DNA from: Szabonella sp046295215
GTDB lineage: Bacteria; Pseudomonadota; Alphaproteobacteria; Rhodobacterales; Rhodobacteraceae
NCBI GenBank assembly: GCA_046295215.1
Contig: JBKBNP010000014.1
Span: forward strand, 1 to 64,000
Reading direction: 5' to 3'
Length of the DNA: 64,000 bases
The notes beneath the pieces were generated by a model that worked only from the letters and a program-made list of their open reading frames with translations, searched no databases and was not told where the DNA came from. Position 1 is the stretch's first letter; each line of letters begins with the position of its first letter. The position numbers and the translations under genes were made by a program. Shown one piece after another: positions 42,781-51,843 of this stretch.

Positions 42781-42817
42781 GGCAAGCGGGGTCAACCCGC
42801 ACATCAGGGAGGATGCG

Positions 42818-44089
42818 ATGATACCGAAACCGAACAAGCGACTGTCGTCACAGGCCATGGCCTTCGTGCTGGCGGGCGGGCGGGGCAGCCGGTTGAAGGA
42901 ACTGACCGACCGGCGCGCGAAACCCGCCGTCTATTTCGGGGGCAAGACCCGGATCATCGACTTCGCGCTGTCGAATGCGCTCAATTCCGGCATCCGCAAG
43001 ATGGCGATTGCCACGCAATACAAGGCCCACAGCCTGATCCGCCACATGCAGCGGGGCTGGGGGTTCTTCCGGGCAGAGCGGAACGAATATCTCGACATCC
43101 TGCCCGCGAGCCAGCGGGTTTCGGAAAACAAGTGGTATCTGGGCACCGCCGATGCGGTGACGCAGAACATCGACATCGTCGACAGTTACGGCGTCAAATA
43201 TGTGGTGATCCTGGCGGGCGATCATATCTACAAGATGGATTACGAGATCATGCTGCAACAGCATGTGACCACGGGCGCGGATGTGACCATCGGTTGTCTG
43301 ACCGTGCCCCGGATGGAGGCCACGGCCTTTGGGGTGATGGATGTGGACAAGGCGGGGCGCATCCTGTCCTTCCTTGAAAAACCCGCCGATCCGCCGGGGA
43401 TTCCGGGCGATCCCGACCATGCGCTGGCCTCGATGGGGATTTACGTCTTTGACTGGGCATTTCTGCGCGGCCTCTTGATCCAGGATTCGGAGGATCCAAA
43501 TTCCAGCCATGATTTCGGCAATGACCTGATCCCCGCGATCGTGAAGAACGGCCGCGCCATGGCGCATCGCTTTTCCGAAAGCTGCGTGACGAGCGGGTTG
43601 GAGACCGAACCCTACTGGCGCGATGTCGGCACGATCGACGCTTTCTGGCAGGCCAATATCGACCTCACGGATTTCGTGCCGAAGCTTGACCTCTATGACA
43701 ATGCCTGGCCGATCTGGACCTATGCCGAGATCGTGCCGCCGGCAAAGTTCATCCATGACGAGGACGGGCGGCGCGGGTCGGCGGTGTCGTCGCTGGTGTC
43801 GGGCGATTGCATCGTGTCGGGGTCGTCGGTGGCCAACAGTCTTTTGTTCACCGGCTGCCGGACGCACAGTTTCGCGAGCCTCGAATATGTCGTGGCGCTG
43901 CCGCATGTCGTCGTGGGGCGCGGGGCGGAGTTGAAGAACTGCGTGATCGACCGGGGCGTGGTGATCCCGGAAAAGCTGGTGATCGGCGAGGATCCGGAGG
44001 CGGATGCCAGATGGTTCCGCCGCACCGGGGCGGGGGTGGTGCTGGTGACGCAGGACATGCTGGATGCCCGGGCGCGCGCGCTCGGCTGA
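42818..44089 (+). CDS. glgC: Glucose-1-phosphate adenylyltransferase
   Basis: 423 residues. Makes ADP-glucose from glucose-1-phosphate and ATP, the committed and allosterically controlled step of glycogen synthesis. The N-terminal nucleotide site is VLAGGRGSRLKELTDRRAKP, then FGGKTRIIDFALSN; substrate residues lie in GTADAVTQN and SFLEKP. The C-terminal half is the left-handed beta-helix regulatory domain. The start at 42818 follows GGGAGG. A GC hairpin repeat lies between it and glgA. Confidence 0.97.
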   Translation: MIPKPNKRLSSQAMAFVLAGGRGSRLKELTDRRAKPAVYFGGKTRIIDFALSNALNSGIRKMAIATQYKAHSLIRHMQRGWGFFRAERNEYLDILPASQRVSENKWYLGTADAVTQNIDIVDSYGVKYVVILAGDHIYKMDYEIMLQQHVTTGADVTIGCLTVPRMEATAFGVMDVDKAGRILSFLEKPADPPGIPGDPDHALASMGIYVFDWAFLRGLLIQDSEDPNSSHDFGNDLIPAIVKNGRAMAHRFSESCVTSGLETEPYWRDVGTIDAFWQANIDLTDFVPKLDLYDNAWPIWTYAEIVPPAKFIHDEDGRRGSAVSSLVSGDCIVSGSSVANSLLFTGCRTHSFASLEYVVALPHVVVGRGAELKNCVIDRGVVIPEKLVIGEDPEADARWFRRTGAGVVLVTQDMLDARARALG

Positions 44090-44095
44090 GGGCGC

Positions 44096-44148
44096 GCGGG
44101 GGGCTGTCTGCCCCCCGCACCCCCCGAGGATATTTTTGAACAGATGAA
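44096..44148 (+). repeat. GC hairpin plus CGAGGATATTT tail, copy 4
   Basis: Inside the glycogen operon, 7 nt past the glgC stop. 9-bp stem GCGGGGGGC / GCCCCCCGC with loop TGTCT, then CCCCGAGGATATTTTTGAACAG. Nearly identical to copy 3. It could attenuate or process the transcript between glgC and glgA. Confidence 0.75.
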
Positions 44149-44166
44149 GGCAGGGGCGAGGGCGCA

Positions 44167-45591
44167 ATGGTGAAACAGGTCTTGTCGGTGGCCTCCGAGG
44201 CGGTGCCCTTGCTCAAGACCGGGGGGTTGGCCGATGTGGTGGGCGCGCTGCCTGCCGCGCTGGCGGGGCAGGGCTGGCGGATGCGGGTCTTGATGCCGGC
44301 CTATCGGCCCTTGAGGGCGCGGATTGCGGACTGGCCGGTGCTGTGGAGGGAGGCGGATCTTTTCGGGGGCGCGGCAGAGGTAAGGGGCGGGGAAGTGGCG
44401 GGGACGGATGTCCTGCTGCTGGACGCCCCGCATCTTTATGACCGCGAGGGCGGGCCCTATTCCGGGCCGGGGGGCGACTGGCCGGACAATCCCGAACGCT
44501 TTGCGGCGCTGTCTTGGGCAGCGGCGCTGATTGCGGAGGGCGCGCTGTCGGATGGCTGGCGGCCGGAGGTGGTTCATGCGCATGACTGGCAGGCAGGGCT
44601 GGCGCCCACCTACATCGCCTATCGGGGGCGGGGGGTGCCCTCGGTCCTGACCATCCATAACGTGGCCTTTCAGGGCTTTGCTCCGGCGGACCGTCTTGCC
44701 GCCCTGCGCCTGCCCGCAGACCAGTTCCATTCCGGCGCGCTGGAATATTACGGCGGGATCTCGGCACTGAAGGCGGGGCTGGTCACGGCAGACCGGATCA
44801 CGACCGTCTCGCCGCGCTATGCCGAGGAGTTGATGCGCCCGGAGTTCGGCATGGGACTGGAAGGGGTGATCGCGGCTCGGGGAGGGGACGTGTCGGGGAT
44901 CCTGAACGGGGTGGATACCGTGATCTGGTCGCCCGAGGCGGTGGAGCCGCCCTTTTCGGCGCGCAGTTTCAAGGGAAAAGCGGCGGCGCGGGCGGCGCTT
45001 TGCGCGGAATTCGGGCTGGAGGTGCCGGGGCCACTGGCCATTGTCGTGAGCCGCTTGACCGACCAGAAGGGCATCGACCTCATTCCGGCGGTGGCGGGGC
45101 AGTTCATCGCGGCCGGGGGCGGGCTGGTGGTTCTGGGATCGGGCGATGCGGGCCTTGAGGGCGCGATGCGGGATCTGGCGACGGCCCATCCGGGCCGCGT
45201 GGCGGTGCGCATCGGGTATGATGAAGGGTTGAGCCGGCGGATGTTTGCGGGCGGGGATGCGGTGCTGGTGCCGTCGCGGTTCGAGCCCTGCGGGCTGACA
45301 CAGATGTATGGCCTTCGCTTTGGCACCTTGCCGGTGGTGTCTGCGGTGGGCGGGCTGGCGGATACCGTGATCTCGGCCAGTCCGGTGGCGCTGGAGGCGG
45401 GGGTGGCGACGGGGATCGTGTTTCATCCCACCGACGCCATGGCCCTTGGCCGGGCCCTGCGGCGGCTCTGCGACTTGCATGCCGAGCCGAAGGTCTGGGC
45501 GGCGATGATGCGCAACGCCATGCGGCAGGACCTGGGCTGGGGTTCGAGTGCGGCAGCCTATGCCCGGCTTTACGAGAGCCTCCTGCCATGA
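44167..45591 (+). CDS. glgA: Glycogen synthase
   Basis: 474 residues, GT5. Elongates glycogen from ADP-glucose. The ADP-glucose site VPLLKTGGLADVVGALP (KxGGL) is near residue 14; the C-terminal domain has ISRFEPCGLTQMYG-type VPSRFEPCGLTQMYGLRFG with the conserved Glu-Pro-Cys-Gly-Leu. HNVAFQG and YYGGISALKAGL are further family marks. It ends with ATGA overlap into glgX. Confidence 0.97.
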   Translation: MVKQVLSVASEAVPLLKTGGLADVVGALPAALAGQGWRMRVLMPAYRPLRARIADWPVLWREADLFGGAAEVRGGEVAGTDVLLLDAPHLYDREGGPYSGPGGDWPDNPERFAALSWAAALIAEGALSDGWRPEVVHAHDWQAGLAPTYIAYRGRGVPSVLTIHNVAFQGFAPADRLAALRLPADQFHSGALEYYGGISALKAGLVTADRITTVSPRYAEELMRPEFGMGLEGVIAARGGDVSGILNGVDTVIWSPEAVEPPFSARSFKGKAAARAALCAEFGLEVPGPLAIVVSRLTDQKGIDLIPAVAGQFIAAGGGLVVLGSGDAGLEGAMRDLATAHPGRVAVRIGYDEGLSRRMFAGGDAVLVPSRFEPCGLTQMYGLRFGTLPVVSAVGGLADTVISASPVALEAGVATGIVFHPTDAMALGRALRRLCDLHAEPKVWAAMMRNAMRQDLGWGSSAAAYARLYESLLP

Positions 45592-47681
45592 CCCCTGACG
45601 CGCGCCGCGCGGGCTGGTCGGTCGGGCCGGGGCGACCCTTTCCGATGGGATCGACGCCGACCGGCGACGGGGTGAATTTCGCGGTGTTCTCGGCCCATGC
45701 CGAGGCGATGGAGTTGTGCCTCTTTTCCGAGGACGGGCGACGGGAGACCGCGCGCCTGACCTTTGCCGACCGGGATGGTGATGTCTGGCACATGCATGTG
45801 GGCGGGCTGATGCCGGGGCAGGCCTACGGGTTTCGCGCCCATGGCCCCTACCGGCCCGAGGAAGGCCATCGGTTCAACCCGCACAAGCTGCTGATCGACC
45901 CCTATGCGCGGCGGCTTGACGGGCGGCTCAGGTGGTCGGACGCGCTGATGGGCTACAAGGTCGGCAGTCCGCGCCTCGATCTGTCCTTCGACAATCGCGA
46001 CAGCGCCTTTGCGATGCCGAAATCGGTGGTGACCGACCCGGCCTTCAGTTGGGGGGAGGATGCGCGCCCCGGCACGCCCTGGACCGACACGCTGATCTAC
46101 GAGGCGCATGTGAAGGGGATGACCGCCCTGCACCCCGAGGTGCCGAAGGTGCTGCGCGGCAGCTATCTGGGGCTTGCCTCGGACCCGGTGCTGGACCATC
46201 TGACCCGGCTCGGAGTGACGGCGGTGGAGCTGCTGCCGGTTCAGGCCTTTGTCGATGACCGGTTTCTGGTGTCGAAGGGGCTGAAAAACTACTGGGGCTA
46301 TCAGTCCATCGGCTTTTTCGCCCCCGATCCGCGCTACATGCAGCGCGATGCGGTGCTGGAATTCCGCACCATGGTCAGCCGGTTGCATGGTGCGGGGATC
46401 GAGGTGATCCTTGATGTCGTCTACAACCACACAGGCGAGGGGGATGAACTTGGCCCCACGCTCGCCTTCCGGGGGCTCGACAATGCGAGCTATTACCGGC
46501 TGCGCGAAGGTGGGCGCTATTACATCAATGACACCGGCACCGGCAACACACTGGATCTGACGCATCCGATGGTGCTGCGGATGGTGATGGACAGCCTGCG
46601 CTACTGGGTCACGGAGATGCATGTGGACGGCTTCCGCTTTGACCTTGGCACGGTGCTGGGGCGCGAGGCAGGCGGGTTCGACCCGCGCGGCGGGTTTTTC
46701 GATGCGATCCGGCAGGATCCGGTGCTGACCCATGTCAAGCTGATCGCGGAACCCTGGGATGTCGGGCCGGGGGGGTATCAGCTCGGGGCCTTTCCGCATC
46801 CTTTTGCCGAATGGAATGACCGGTTCCGCGACGGGGTGCGGCGGTTCTGGCGCGGTGATGCGGGGATGGCACCGGATCTGGCCAAGCGGCTCCTGGGATC
46901 TGCGGAGCGCTTCGACCATGACGGGCGGGCGGCGCATACATCGGTGAATTTCATCACGGCCCATGACGGGTTCACGCTGGCCGATCTCGTGTCCTTCACC
47001 GTCAAGCGCAACCTTGCCAACGGCGAGGAGAACCGCGACGGCCATGGCGACAACCATTCCGACAATCTGGGGGTCGAGGGGCCGACCGACGACCCGGCGA
47101 TCAATGCCGCCCGGTCGCTGCGGCGGCGCAATCTGGCGGCAACCCTGATGCTGAGTCAGGGCACGCCGATGTGGCTGGCGGGCGATGAGGCGGGCAATTC
47201 GCAGGGCGGCAACAACAATGCCTATGCGCAGGACAATGAAACCGGCTGGGTGCAATGGGCGCCGGGCGACGCCGAGATGACCCGCTTTCTGGTGCGTCTG
47301 GCCGCGCTGCGCCGGGATCACCGCGTCTTGCGGCAAAGGCGGTTTCTGCATGCAAGACCCCGGCCGGGGGATGGCTTGCGCGATGTGATCTGGCGCCGGG
47401 CGGACGGGGCCGAACCCCGCGCGCAGGACTGGCATGATGCCGATTTCCGCTGTCTGGGGGTGGAGTTGCGTATGGCTGCCGAAGGCGGCGGCGACGGGCA
47501 GGAGGTGGTGTTCGCGCTCTTCAACGCAGGGGGCGCGGTCGCGGTCGCGCTGCCCGAAACCGTGCCCCGCTGGCGGCTGCTCCTTGACACGACCCGCCCC
47601 GAGGCGACAGCAACGACAGAGGCGCAGGTTTTTGAGGCGCCGGCAAGTTCGGTTCTGGTCCTTGTGCCGGACCGGGAATGA
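45588..47681 (+). CDS. glgX: Glycogen debranching enzyme
   Basis: 697 residues, GH13 isoamylase type that hydrolyses the short branches left by phosphorylase. N-terminal CBM48 (about 15-110), then VILDVVYNHTGEGDELGPT, FRFDLGTVLGRE (nucleophile Asp), LIAEPWDVGPGGYQLG (acid/base Glu) and NFITAHDGFTLADLVSF. The start overlaps the glgA stop (ATGA). The C terminus is immediately followed by pgm. Confidence 0.97.
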   Translation: MTPDARRAGWSVGPGRPFPMGSTPTGDGVNFAVFSAHAEAMELCLFSEDGRRETARLTFADRDGDVWHMHVGGLMPGQAYGFRAHGPYRPEEGHRFNPHKLLIDPYARRLDGRLRWSDALMGYKVGSPRLDLSFDNRDSAFAMPKSVVTDPAFSWGEDARPGTPWTDTLIYEAHVKGMTALHPEVPKVLRGSYLGLASDPVLDHLTRLGVTAVELLPVQAFVDDRFLVSKGLKNYWGYQSIGFFAPDPRYMQRDAVLEFRTMVSRLHGAGIEVILDVVYNHTGEGDELGPTLAFRGLDNASYYRLREGGRYYINDTGTGNTLDLTHPMVLRMVMDSLRYWVTEMHVDGFRFDLGTVLGREAGGFDPRGGFFDAIRQDPVLTHVKLIAEPWDVGPGGYQLGAFPHPFAEWNDRFRDGVRRFWRGDAGMAPDLAKRLLGSAERFDHDGRAAHTSVNFITAHDGFTLADLVSFTVKRNLANGEENRDGHGDNHSDNLGVEGPTDDPAINAARSLRRRNLAATLMLSQGTPMWLAGDEAGNSQGGNNNAYAQDNETGWVQWAPGDAEMTRFLVRLAALRRDHRVLRQRRFLHARPRPGDGLRDVIWRRADGAEPRAQDWHDADFRCLGVELRMAAEGGGDGQEVVFALFNAGGAVAVALPETVPRWRLLLDTTRPEATATTEAQVFEAPASSVLVLVPDRE

Positions 47682-47695
47682 ATGAGGAGGAACCC

Positions 47696-49327
47696 ATGGC
47701 CGTCCGCACCATCGCCGTCACGCCCTATGAGGGGCAGCAACCGGGAACCTCCGGCCTGCGCAAGAAAACCCGCGTATTTCAGCAGCCGAACTATCTGGAA
47801 TGTTTCGTTCAGGCGATCTTTCAGGCCATTGGCGGGGCGGCGGGCAAGGCGCTGGTTCTGGGCGGCGACGGGCGGTTCCTGAATGACCGCGCGGTGCAGG
47901 TGATCCTGCGCATGGCGGCGGGGCAGGGGGCGGTGCGGGTGATCGTTGGGCGGGGGGGGATCTTGTCCACGCCCGCTGCGAGCCATCTGATCCGGCTCAA
48001 TGGCACCGATGGCGGGATCATCCTGTCGGCCTCGCACAATCCGGGTGGCAAGGATGCGGATTTCGGCATCAAGTTCAACATGCCCAATGGCGGGCCTGCG
48101 CCGGAGGCAGTGACCGAGGCGATCCATCATGCGACAAAGGGCGTCCGCGCCTACAGTCTGTTCGACGGGCCGGATATCGACCTCAACCGGCTTGGCACGG
48201 TGGCGGTCGGTCCGATGGAGGTTCAGATCGTCGATCCGGTGGCCGATTACGCCGATTTGATGGAGCGGCTGTTCGACTTCGACGCGATCCGCGCGCTGTT
48301 CGCGGGCGGGTTCCGGATGCAGTTCGACGCGATGTGTGCGGTGACGGGCCCCTATGCGAAGGGTATTCTGGAGGGGCGTCTTGGCGCGGCGCCCGGCACG
48401 GTGGTCCATGGCACGCCGCTGCCGGATTTCGGGGGCATGCATCCCGATCCGAACCCGACCTGGGCGCATGAGCTGATGGCCGAGATGATGGGGCCGGATG
48501 CGCCCGATTTCGGCGCGGCCTCGGATGGCGATGGCGACCGCAACATGGTGCTGGGGCGCGGGATCTATGTCTCGCCCTCTGACAGTCTGGCGGTGCTGGC
48601 GGCCAATGCGCATCTGGCGCCAGGCTATGCGAAGGGGCTGGCGGGGGTGGCGCGGTCGATGCCCACCTCGGCGGCGGTGGACCGGGTGGCCGAGGCGCTG
48701 GGGGTCGAGGTGTTCGAAACGCCGACGGGCTGGAAATTCTTTGGCAATCTTATGGATGCGGGGCGCGTCACGCTCTGCGGCGAGGAAAGCTTTGGCACCG
48801 GGTCCGACCATGTGCGCGAAAAGGACGGGCTCTGGGCGGTGCTGCTGTGGCTCAACATCCTTGCCGTGAAAGGGGAAAGCGTGGCGCAGATGTTGGCCGC
48901 GCATTGGGCGCGCTTCGGGCGCAATTACTACAGCCGCCACGATTTCGAGGCGATCGGGACAGCCAGCGCCGATGCGATGATCGCCGATCTGCGGGAGCGT
49001 CTGGCCGCCATGCCGGGGCAGGTGGTCGAGGGCATGACCGTGACGACCGCCGATGATTTCGCCTATACCGATCCGGTGGACGGATCGGTCAGCCGCAATC
49101 AGGGGGTGCGGATCGTGTTCGAGGGAGGCAGCCGGATCGTGCTGCGCCTGTCGGGAACGGGCACCGAAGGCGCGACGCTGCGGCTTTACCTCGAACGCTA
49201 TGCGCCGGGGCCGGAGGGGCTGGACCTCGATCCGCAGGAGGCGCTGGCCCCGATGATCCGGGCCGCGCATGATCTGGCGCGGATTGCCGACCATACCGGG
49301 CGGACGAGCCCCGATGTGGTGACCTGA
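47696..49327 (+). CDS. pgm: Phosphoglucomutase, alpha-D-glucose type
   Basis: 543 residues. Interconverts glucose-1-phosphate and glucose-6-phosphate, linking glycogen to central metabolism. The phosphoserine loop is IILSASHNPGGKDADFGIKF, the metal-binding loop SDGDGDRNMVLG, the sugar loop CGEESFGTGSDH. The start at 47696 follows AGGAGG; an in-frame ATG at 47678 overlapping the glgX stop lacks a ribosome site. It is the last gene of the operon; a 7-bp stem hairpin follows at 49354. Confidence 0.96.
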   Translation: MAVRTIAVTPYEGQQPGTSGLRKKTRVFQQPNYLECFVQAIFQAIGGAAGKALVLGGDGRFLNDRAVQVILRMAAGQGAVRVIVGRGGILSTPAASHLIRLNGTDGGIILSASHNPGGKDADFGIKFNMPNGGPAPEAVTEAIHHATKGVRAYSLFDGPDIDLNRLGTVAVGPMEVQIVDPVADYADLMERLFDFDAIRALFAGGFRMQFDAMCAVTGPYAKGILEGRLGAAPGTVVHGTPLPDFGGMHPDPNPTWAHELMAEMMGPDAPDFGAASDGDGDRNMVLGRGIYVSPSDSLAVLAANAHLAPGYAKGLAGVARSMPTSAAVDRVAEALGVEVFETPTGWKFFGNLMDAGRVTLCGEESFGTGSDHVREKDGLWAVLLWLNILAVKGESVAQMLAAHWARFGRNYYSRHDFEAIGTASADAMIADLRERLAAMPGQVVEGMTVTTADDFAYTDPVDGSVSRNQGVRIVFEGGSRIVLRLSGTGTEGATLRLYLERYAPGPEGLDLDPQEALAPMIRAAHDLARIADHTGRTSPDVVT

Positions 49328-49353
49328 GTCCGCTCGGCTCTCCCTTGCACGGT

Positions 49354-49377
49354 CCTCGCTGGGCGGGGCAAGCGAGG
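49354..49377 (+). terminator. Hairpin after pgm
   Basis: Perfect 7-bp stem CCTCGCT / AGCGAGG with a 10-nt GC-rich loop, 27 nt past the pgm stop and before the methyltransferase gene. No U-tract. Confidence 0.45.
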
Positions 49378-49492
49378 ATGCCCCTCGGGGTCGGCGCGGT
49401 TGGCGAGAACTGACCTTCAACAGTCGTTGCGCGCAGCGACAGCCGTGCGTTCTGGCCCTTCACTGGCAGGGGGATCGGTCGGGGGGCAGGGC

Positions 49493-51028
49493 ATGGACGA
49501 GGCACGGGCACATCGGGGCGGACGGCAGGCCCGGCAGGCCTTGCGCGCCGCGAAGGGCAGCGGTGTGGGGCGGCCGTATATCGTGCGCAACATCCCGCCC
49601 TATGACATCCTGTCCGAAGAGAACCTTGTCCGCATCGAGGGGGCCGCCGACCGGATCCTTGCCGAGACAGGCATCGAGTTCCGCGACGACCCGGTGGCGC
49701 TGGACCTCTGGCGACAGGCGGGGGCAGAGGTGGACGGGCTTCTGGTACGCTTTCCGCCCGGGATGCTGCGCGAGGTTCTGAAAACCGCGCCCGCCGAATT
49801 CACCCAGCATGCCCGCAACCCCGCCCATTCGGCGCGCATCGGCGGGCGCAATGTCGTGTTTGCCCCGGCTTACGGGTCGCCTTTCGTGATGGATCTGGAC
49901 CGGGGACGCCGCTTTGGCACGCTGGAGGATTTCCGAAACTTCATCAGGCTCGCGCAATCCTCCCCCAACTTCCACCATTCGGGCGGGACGATCTGCGAGC
50001 CGACCGACATTGCGGTGAACAAGCGGCATCTGGATATGGTCATGGCCCATATCGAGCTGTCCGACCGCCCCTTCATGGGCTCTGTCACCGCCGAGGACCG
50101 CAGCGAGGACAGTATCGAGATGTGCCGCATCCTGTTCGGGGCGGAGTTCGTGGACGAAAACTGCGTAATCCTCGGCAATGTGAACGTCAATTCGCCGCTG
50201 GTCTGGGACGGCACCATGACGCGGTCCTTGCGGGCCTATGCGCGGGCGGGGCAGGCGGCGGTCATCGTGCCCTTCATCCTTGGCGGGGCGATGGGGCCGG
50301 TCACCAATGCGGGCGCGATTGCCCAGAGCCTTGCCGAAACCATGGCAGGCTGCGCGCTGACGCAACTGGAACGCCCGGGCGCGCCGGTGGTGTTCGGCAA
50401 TTTCCTGTCCTCGATGAGCCTGCGGTCGGGCGCGCCCACCTTCGGCACGCCGGAACCCGCCATCGGGTCCATGGTGATCGGCCAGCTTGCGCGCCGGCTG
50501 CGCCTGCCGCTGCGCTGTTCGGGCAATTTCACCACCTCGAAACTGCCCGACGCGCAGGCGATGACCGAAGGCACCATGTCGATGCTGGCCGCGATCCATT
50601 GCGGGGCGAATTTCATCCTGCATTCGGCGGGGTTCCTCGACGGGCTTCTGTCGATGTCATACGAGAAATTCATGCTCGATGCCGACCTTTGCGGGGCGCT
50701 GCACAGTTATCTTGACGGGGTGGTGATCGACGACGACCAGCTTGCCGTCGATGCCTTTGCCGAGGTCGGCCCGGGCAACCATTTCTTCGGCTGTTCGCAC
50801 ACCATGCGGCATTATGAAACCGCGTTCTGGGACAGTGACCTTGCCGACAATGAACCGTTCGAGAAATGGGAGGCTGCAGGCGGCCTTGACGCCGCGACCC
50901 GCGCCAATGCGCTGTGGAAAAAGCGTCTGGCCGAGTTCGAGCCGCCAGCGCTGGACCCCGGCACGCGCGAAGCGCTGACCGATTATGTCACGCGCCGCAA
51001 GGACGGGGTCGACGACATGTGGTATTGA
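49493..51028 (+). CDS. MttB-family (non-pyrrolysine) trimethylamine methyltransferase-like protein
   Basis: 511 residues of the MttB superfamily TIM-barrel, which transfers methyl groups from quaternary amines to a corrinoid protein. Characteristic stretches: LAETGIEFRDDPVALDLWRQ, GGTICEPTDIAVNKRHLDM, GAMGPVTNAGAIAQSLAE and SLRSGAPTFGTPEP. There is no in-frame amber codon, so it belongs to the pyrrolysine-free MtgB/MtpB-like group, whose substrates include glycine betaine and proline betaine. The start at 49493 follows GGGGGG. No corrinoid protein or reactivase is adjacent, so its partner must be elsewhere or its chemistry differs. 86 nt upstream of the response regulator. Confidence 0.85.
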   Translation: MDEARAHRGGRQARQALRAAKGSGVGRPYIVRNIPPYDILSEENLVRIEGAADRILAETGIEFRDDPVALDLWRQAGAEVDGLLVRFPPGMLREVLKTAPAEFTQHARNPAHSARIGGRNVVFAPAYGSPFVMDLDRGRRFGTLEDFRNFIRLAQSSPNFHHSGGTICEPTDIAVNKRHLDMVMAHIELSDRPFMGSVTAEDRSEDSIEMCRILFGAEFVDENCVILGNVNVNSPLVWDGTMTRSLRAYARAGQAAVIVPFILGGAMGPVTNAGAIAQSLAETMAGCALTQLERPGAPVVFGNFLSSMSLRSGAPTFGTPEPAIGSMVIGQLARRLRLPLRCSGNFTTSKLPDAQAMTEGTMSMLAAIHCGANFILHSAGFLDGLLSMSYEKFMLDADLCGALHSYLDGVVIDDDQLAVDAFAEVGPGNHFFGCSHTMRHYETAFWDSDLADNEPFEKWEAAGGLDAATRANALWKKRLAEFEPPALDPGTREALTDYVTRRKDGVDDMWY

Positions 51029-51114
51029 GGGCCTCTTCGGCGGGGCTTCGACCTTTGGCCTGTTGCGCGGGGCGTCTCCGCTGCTACGCTCGGGGGCAGG
51101 ACAAGGACAGCCAG

Positions 51115-51840
51115 ATGCAGCAAGGGCCAGACAGGCAAGCCACCCCCGACCGAGAGGCCGACCGGCCCGCTGGCCGGATTGCGTTTCGCCACGCGCTCAT
51201 CATCGACGATCATCCGCTGTTTTGTGACGCGCTGGCGATGACATTGAAGGCGGTTGCCGGGATTGCCGCCATCGACACGGCGGACCGGCTGGACCGGGCA
51301 TTGGCGCGGATGGACCTGTCGCCGGTGCCCGATGTGGTGGTGCTGGATCTCGACTTGCCGGATGTGACCGGGTTCGACGGGTTGATCCGGCTGCGGGTCG
51401 CCGCCCCGGATGTGCCGGTGGTGGTCGTTTCCTCGATGGCCGATCACCGGGCGATCGGGGCCTCGCTGGCGGCGGGGGCGGCGGCCTTCGTTCCGAAACA
51501 TTCGCGGCGTGAAGTGTTCCGGGCGGCCTTCGACGCGCTGGCCGAGGGGCGGCGCTATCTGCCCGAAGGCTTCATCCCCGAATCGGGCGGCCCCGGCACA
51601 AGGCGCGAGGCGGCGCTGACGCGGTTGGCGCTGCTGACGCGGCAGCAGGCGCGCATCCTGCAACTGATCTGCGAGGGGCGGCTGAACAAGCAGATCGCCT
51701 ATGACCTCTCCATCGCCGAAACCACGGTCAAGGCACATGTCACGGCAATCATGCGCAAGCTGGGGGTGCAGAGCCGCACACAGGCCGTGCTGATCGTGCA
51801 GGAGGCGAGTTTTTCGGCCCTGATGCCGGATCAGGCCTGA
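51115..51840 (+). CDS. NarL/FixJ-type response regulator
   Basis: 241 residues. The receiver domain (about 22-145) has ALIIDDHPLF with the acidic pair, the phosphoacceptor Asp in VVVLDLDLPDVTG and the Lys in AFVPKHSRR. The C-terminal LuxR-type helix-turn-helix is LTRQQARILQLICEGRLNKQ then IAETTVKAHVTAIMRKLGV. It should be the output partner of the hybrid kinase encoded two genes downstream. The FIST gene begins 3 nt after its stop, so the three genes form an operon. Targets may be the cox-like genes or the methyltransferase gene; inferred from position. Confidence 0.9.
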   Translation: MQQGPDRQATPDREADRPAGRIAFRHALIIDDHPLFCDALAMTLKAVAGIAAIDTADRLDRALARMDLSPVPDVVVLDLDLPDVTGFDGLIRLRVAAPDVPVVVVSSMADHRAIGASLAAGAAAFVPKHSRREVFRAAFDALAEGRRYLPEGFIPESGGPGTRREAALTRLALLTRQQARILQLICEGRLNKQIAYDLSIAETTVKAHVTAIMRKLGVQSRTQAVLIVQEASFSALMPDQA

Positions 51841-51843
51841 CCG

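Noticed and set aside
49493..51028. Pyrrolysine-containing trimethylamine methyltransferase
   Set aside because: The reading frame has no internal TAG, and no pyl genes or corrinoid protein are nearby.
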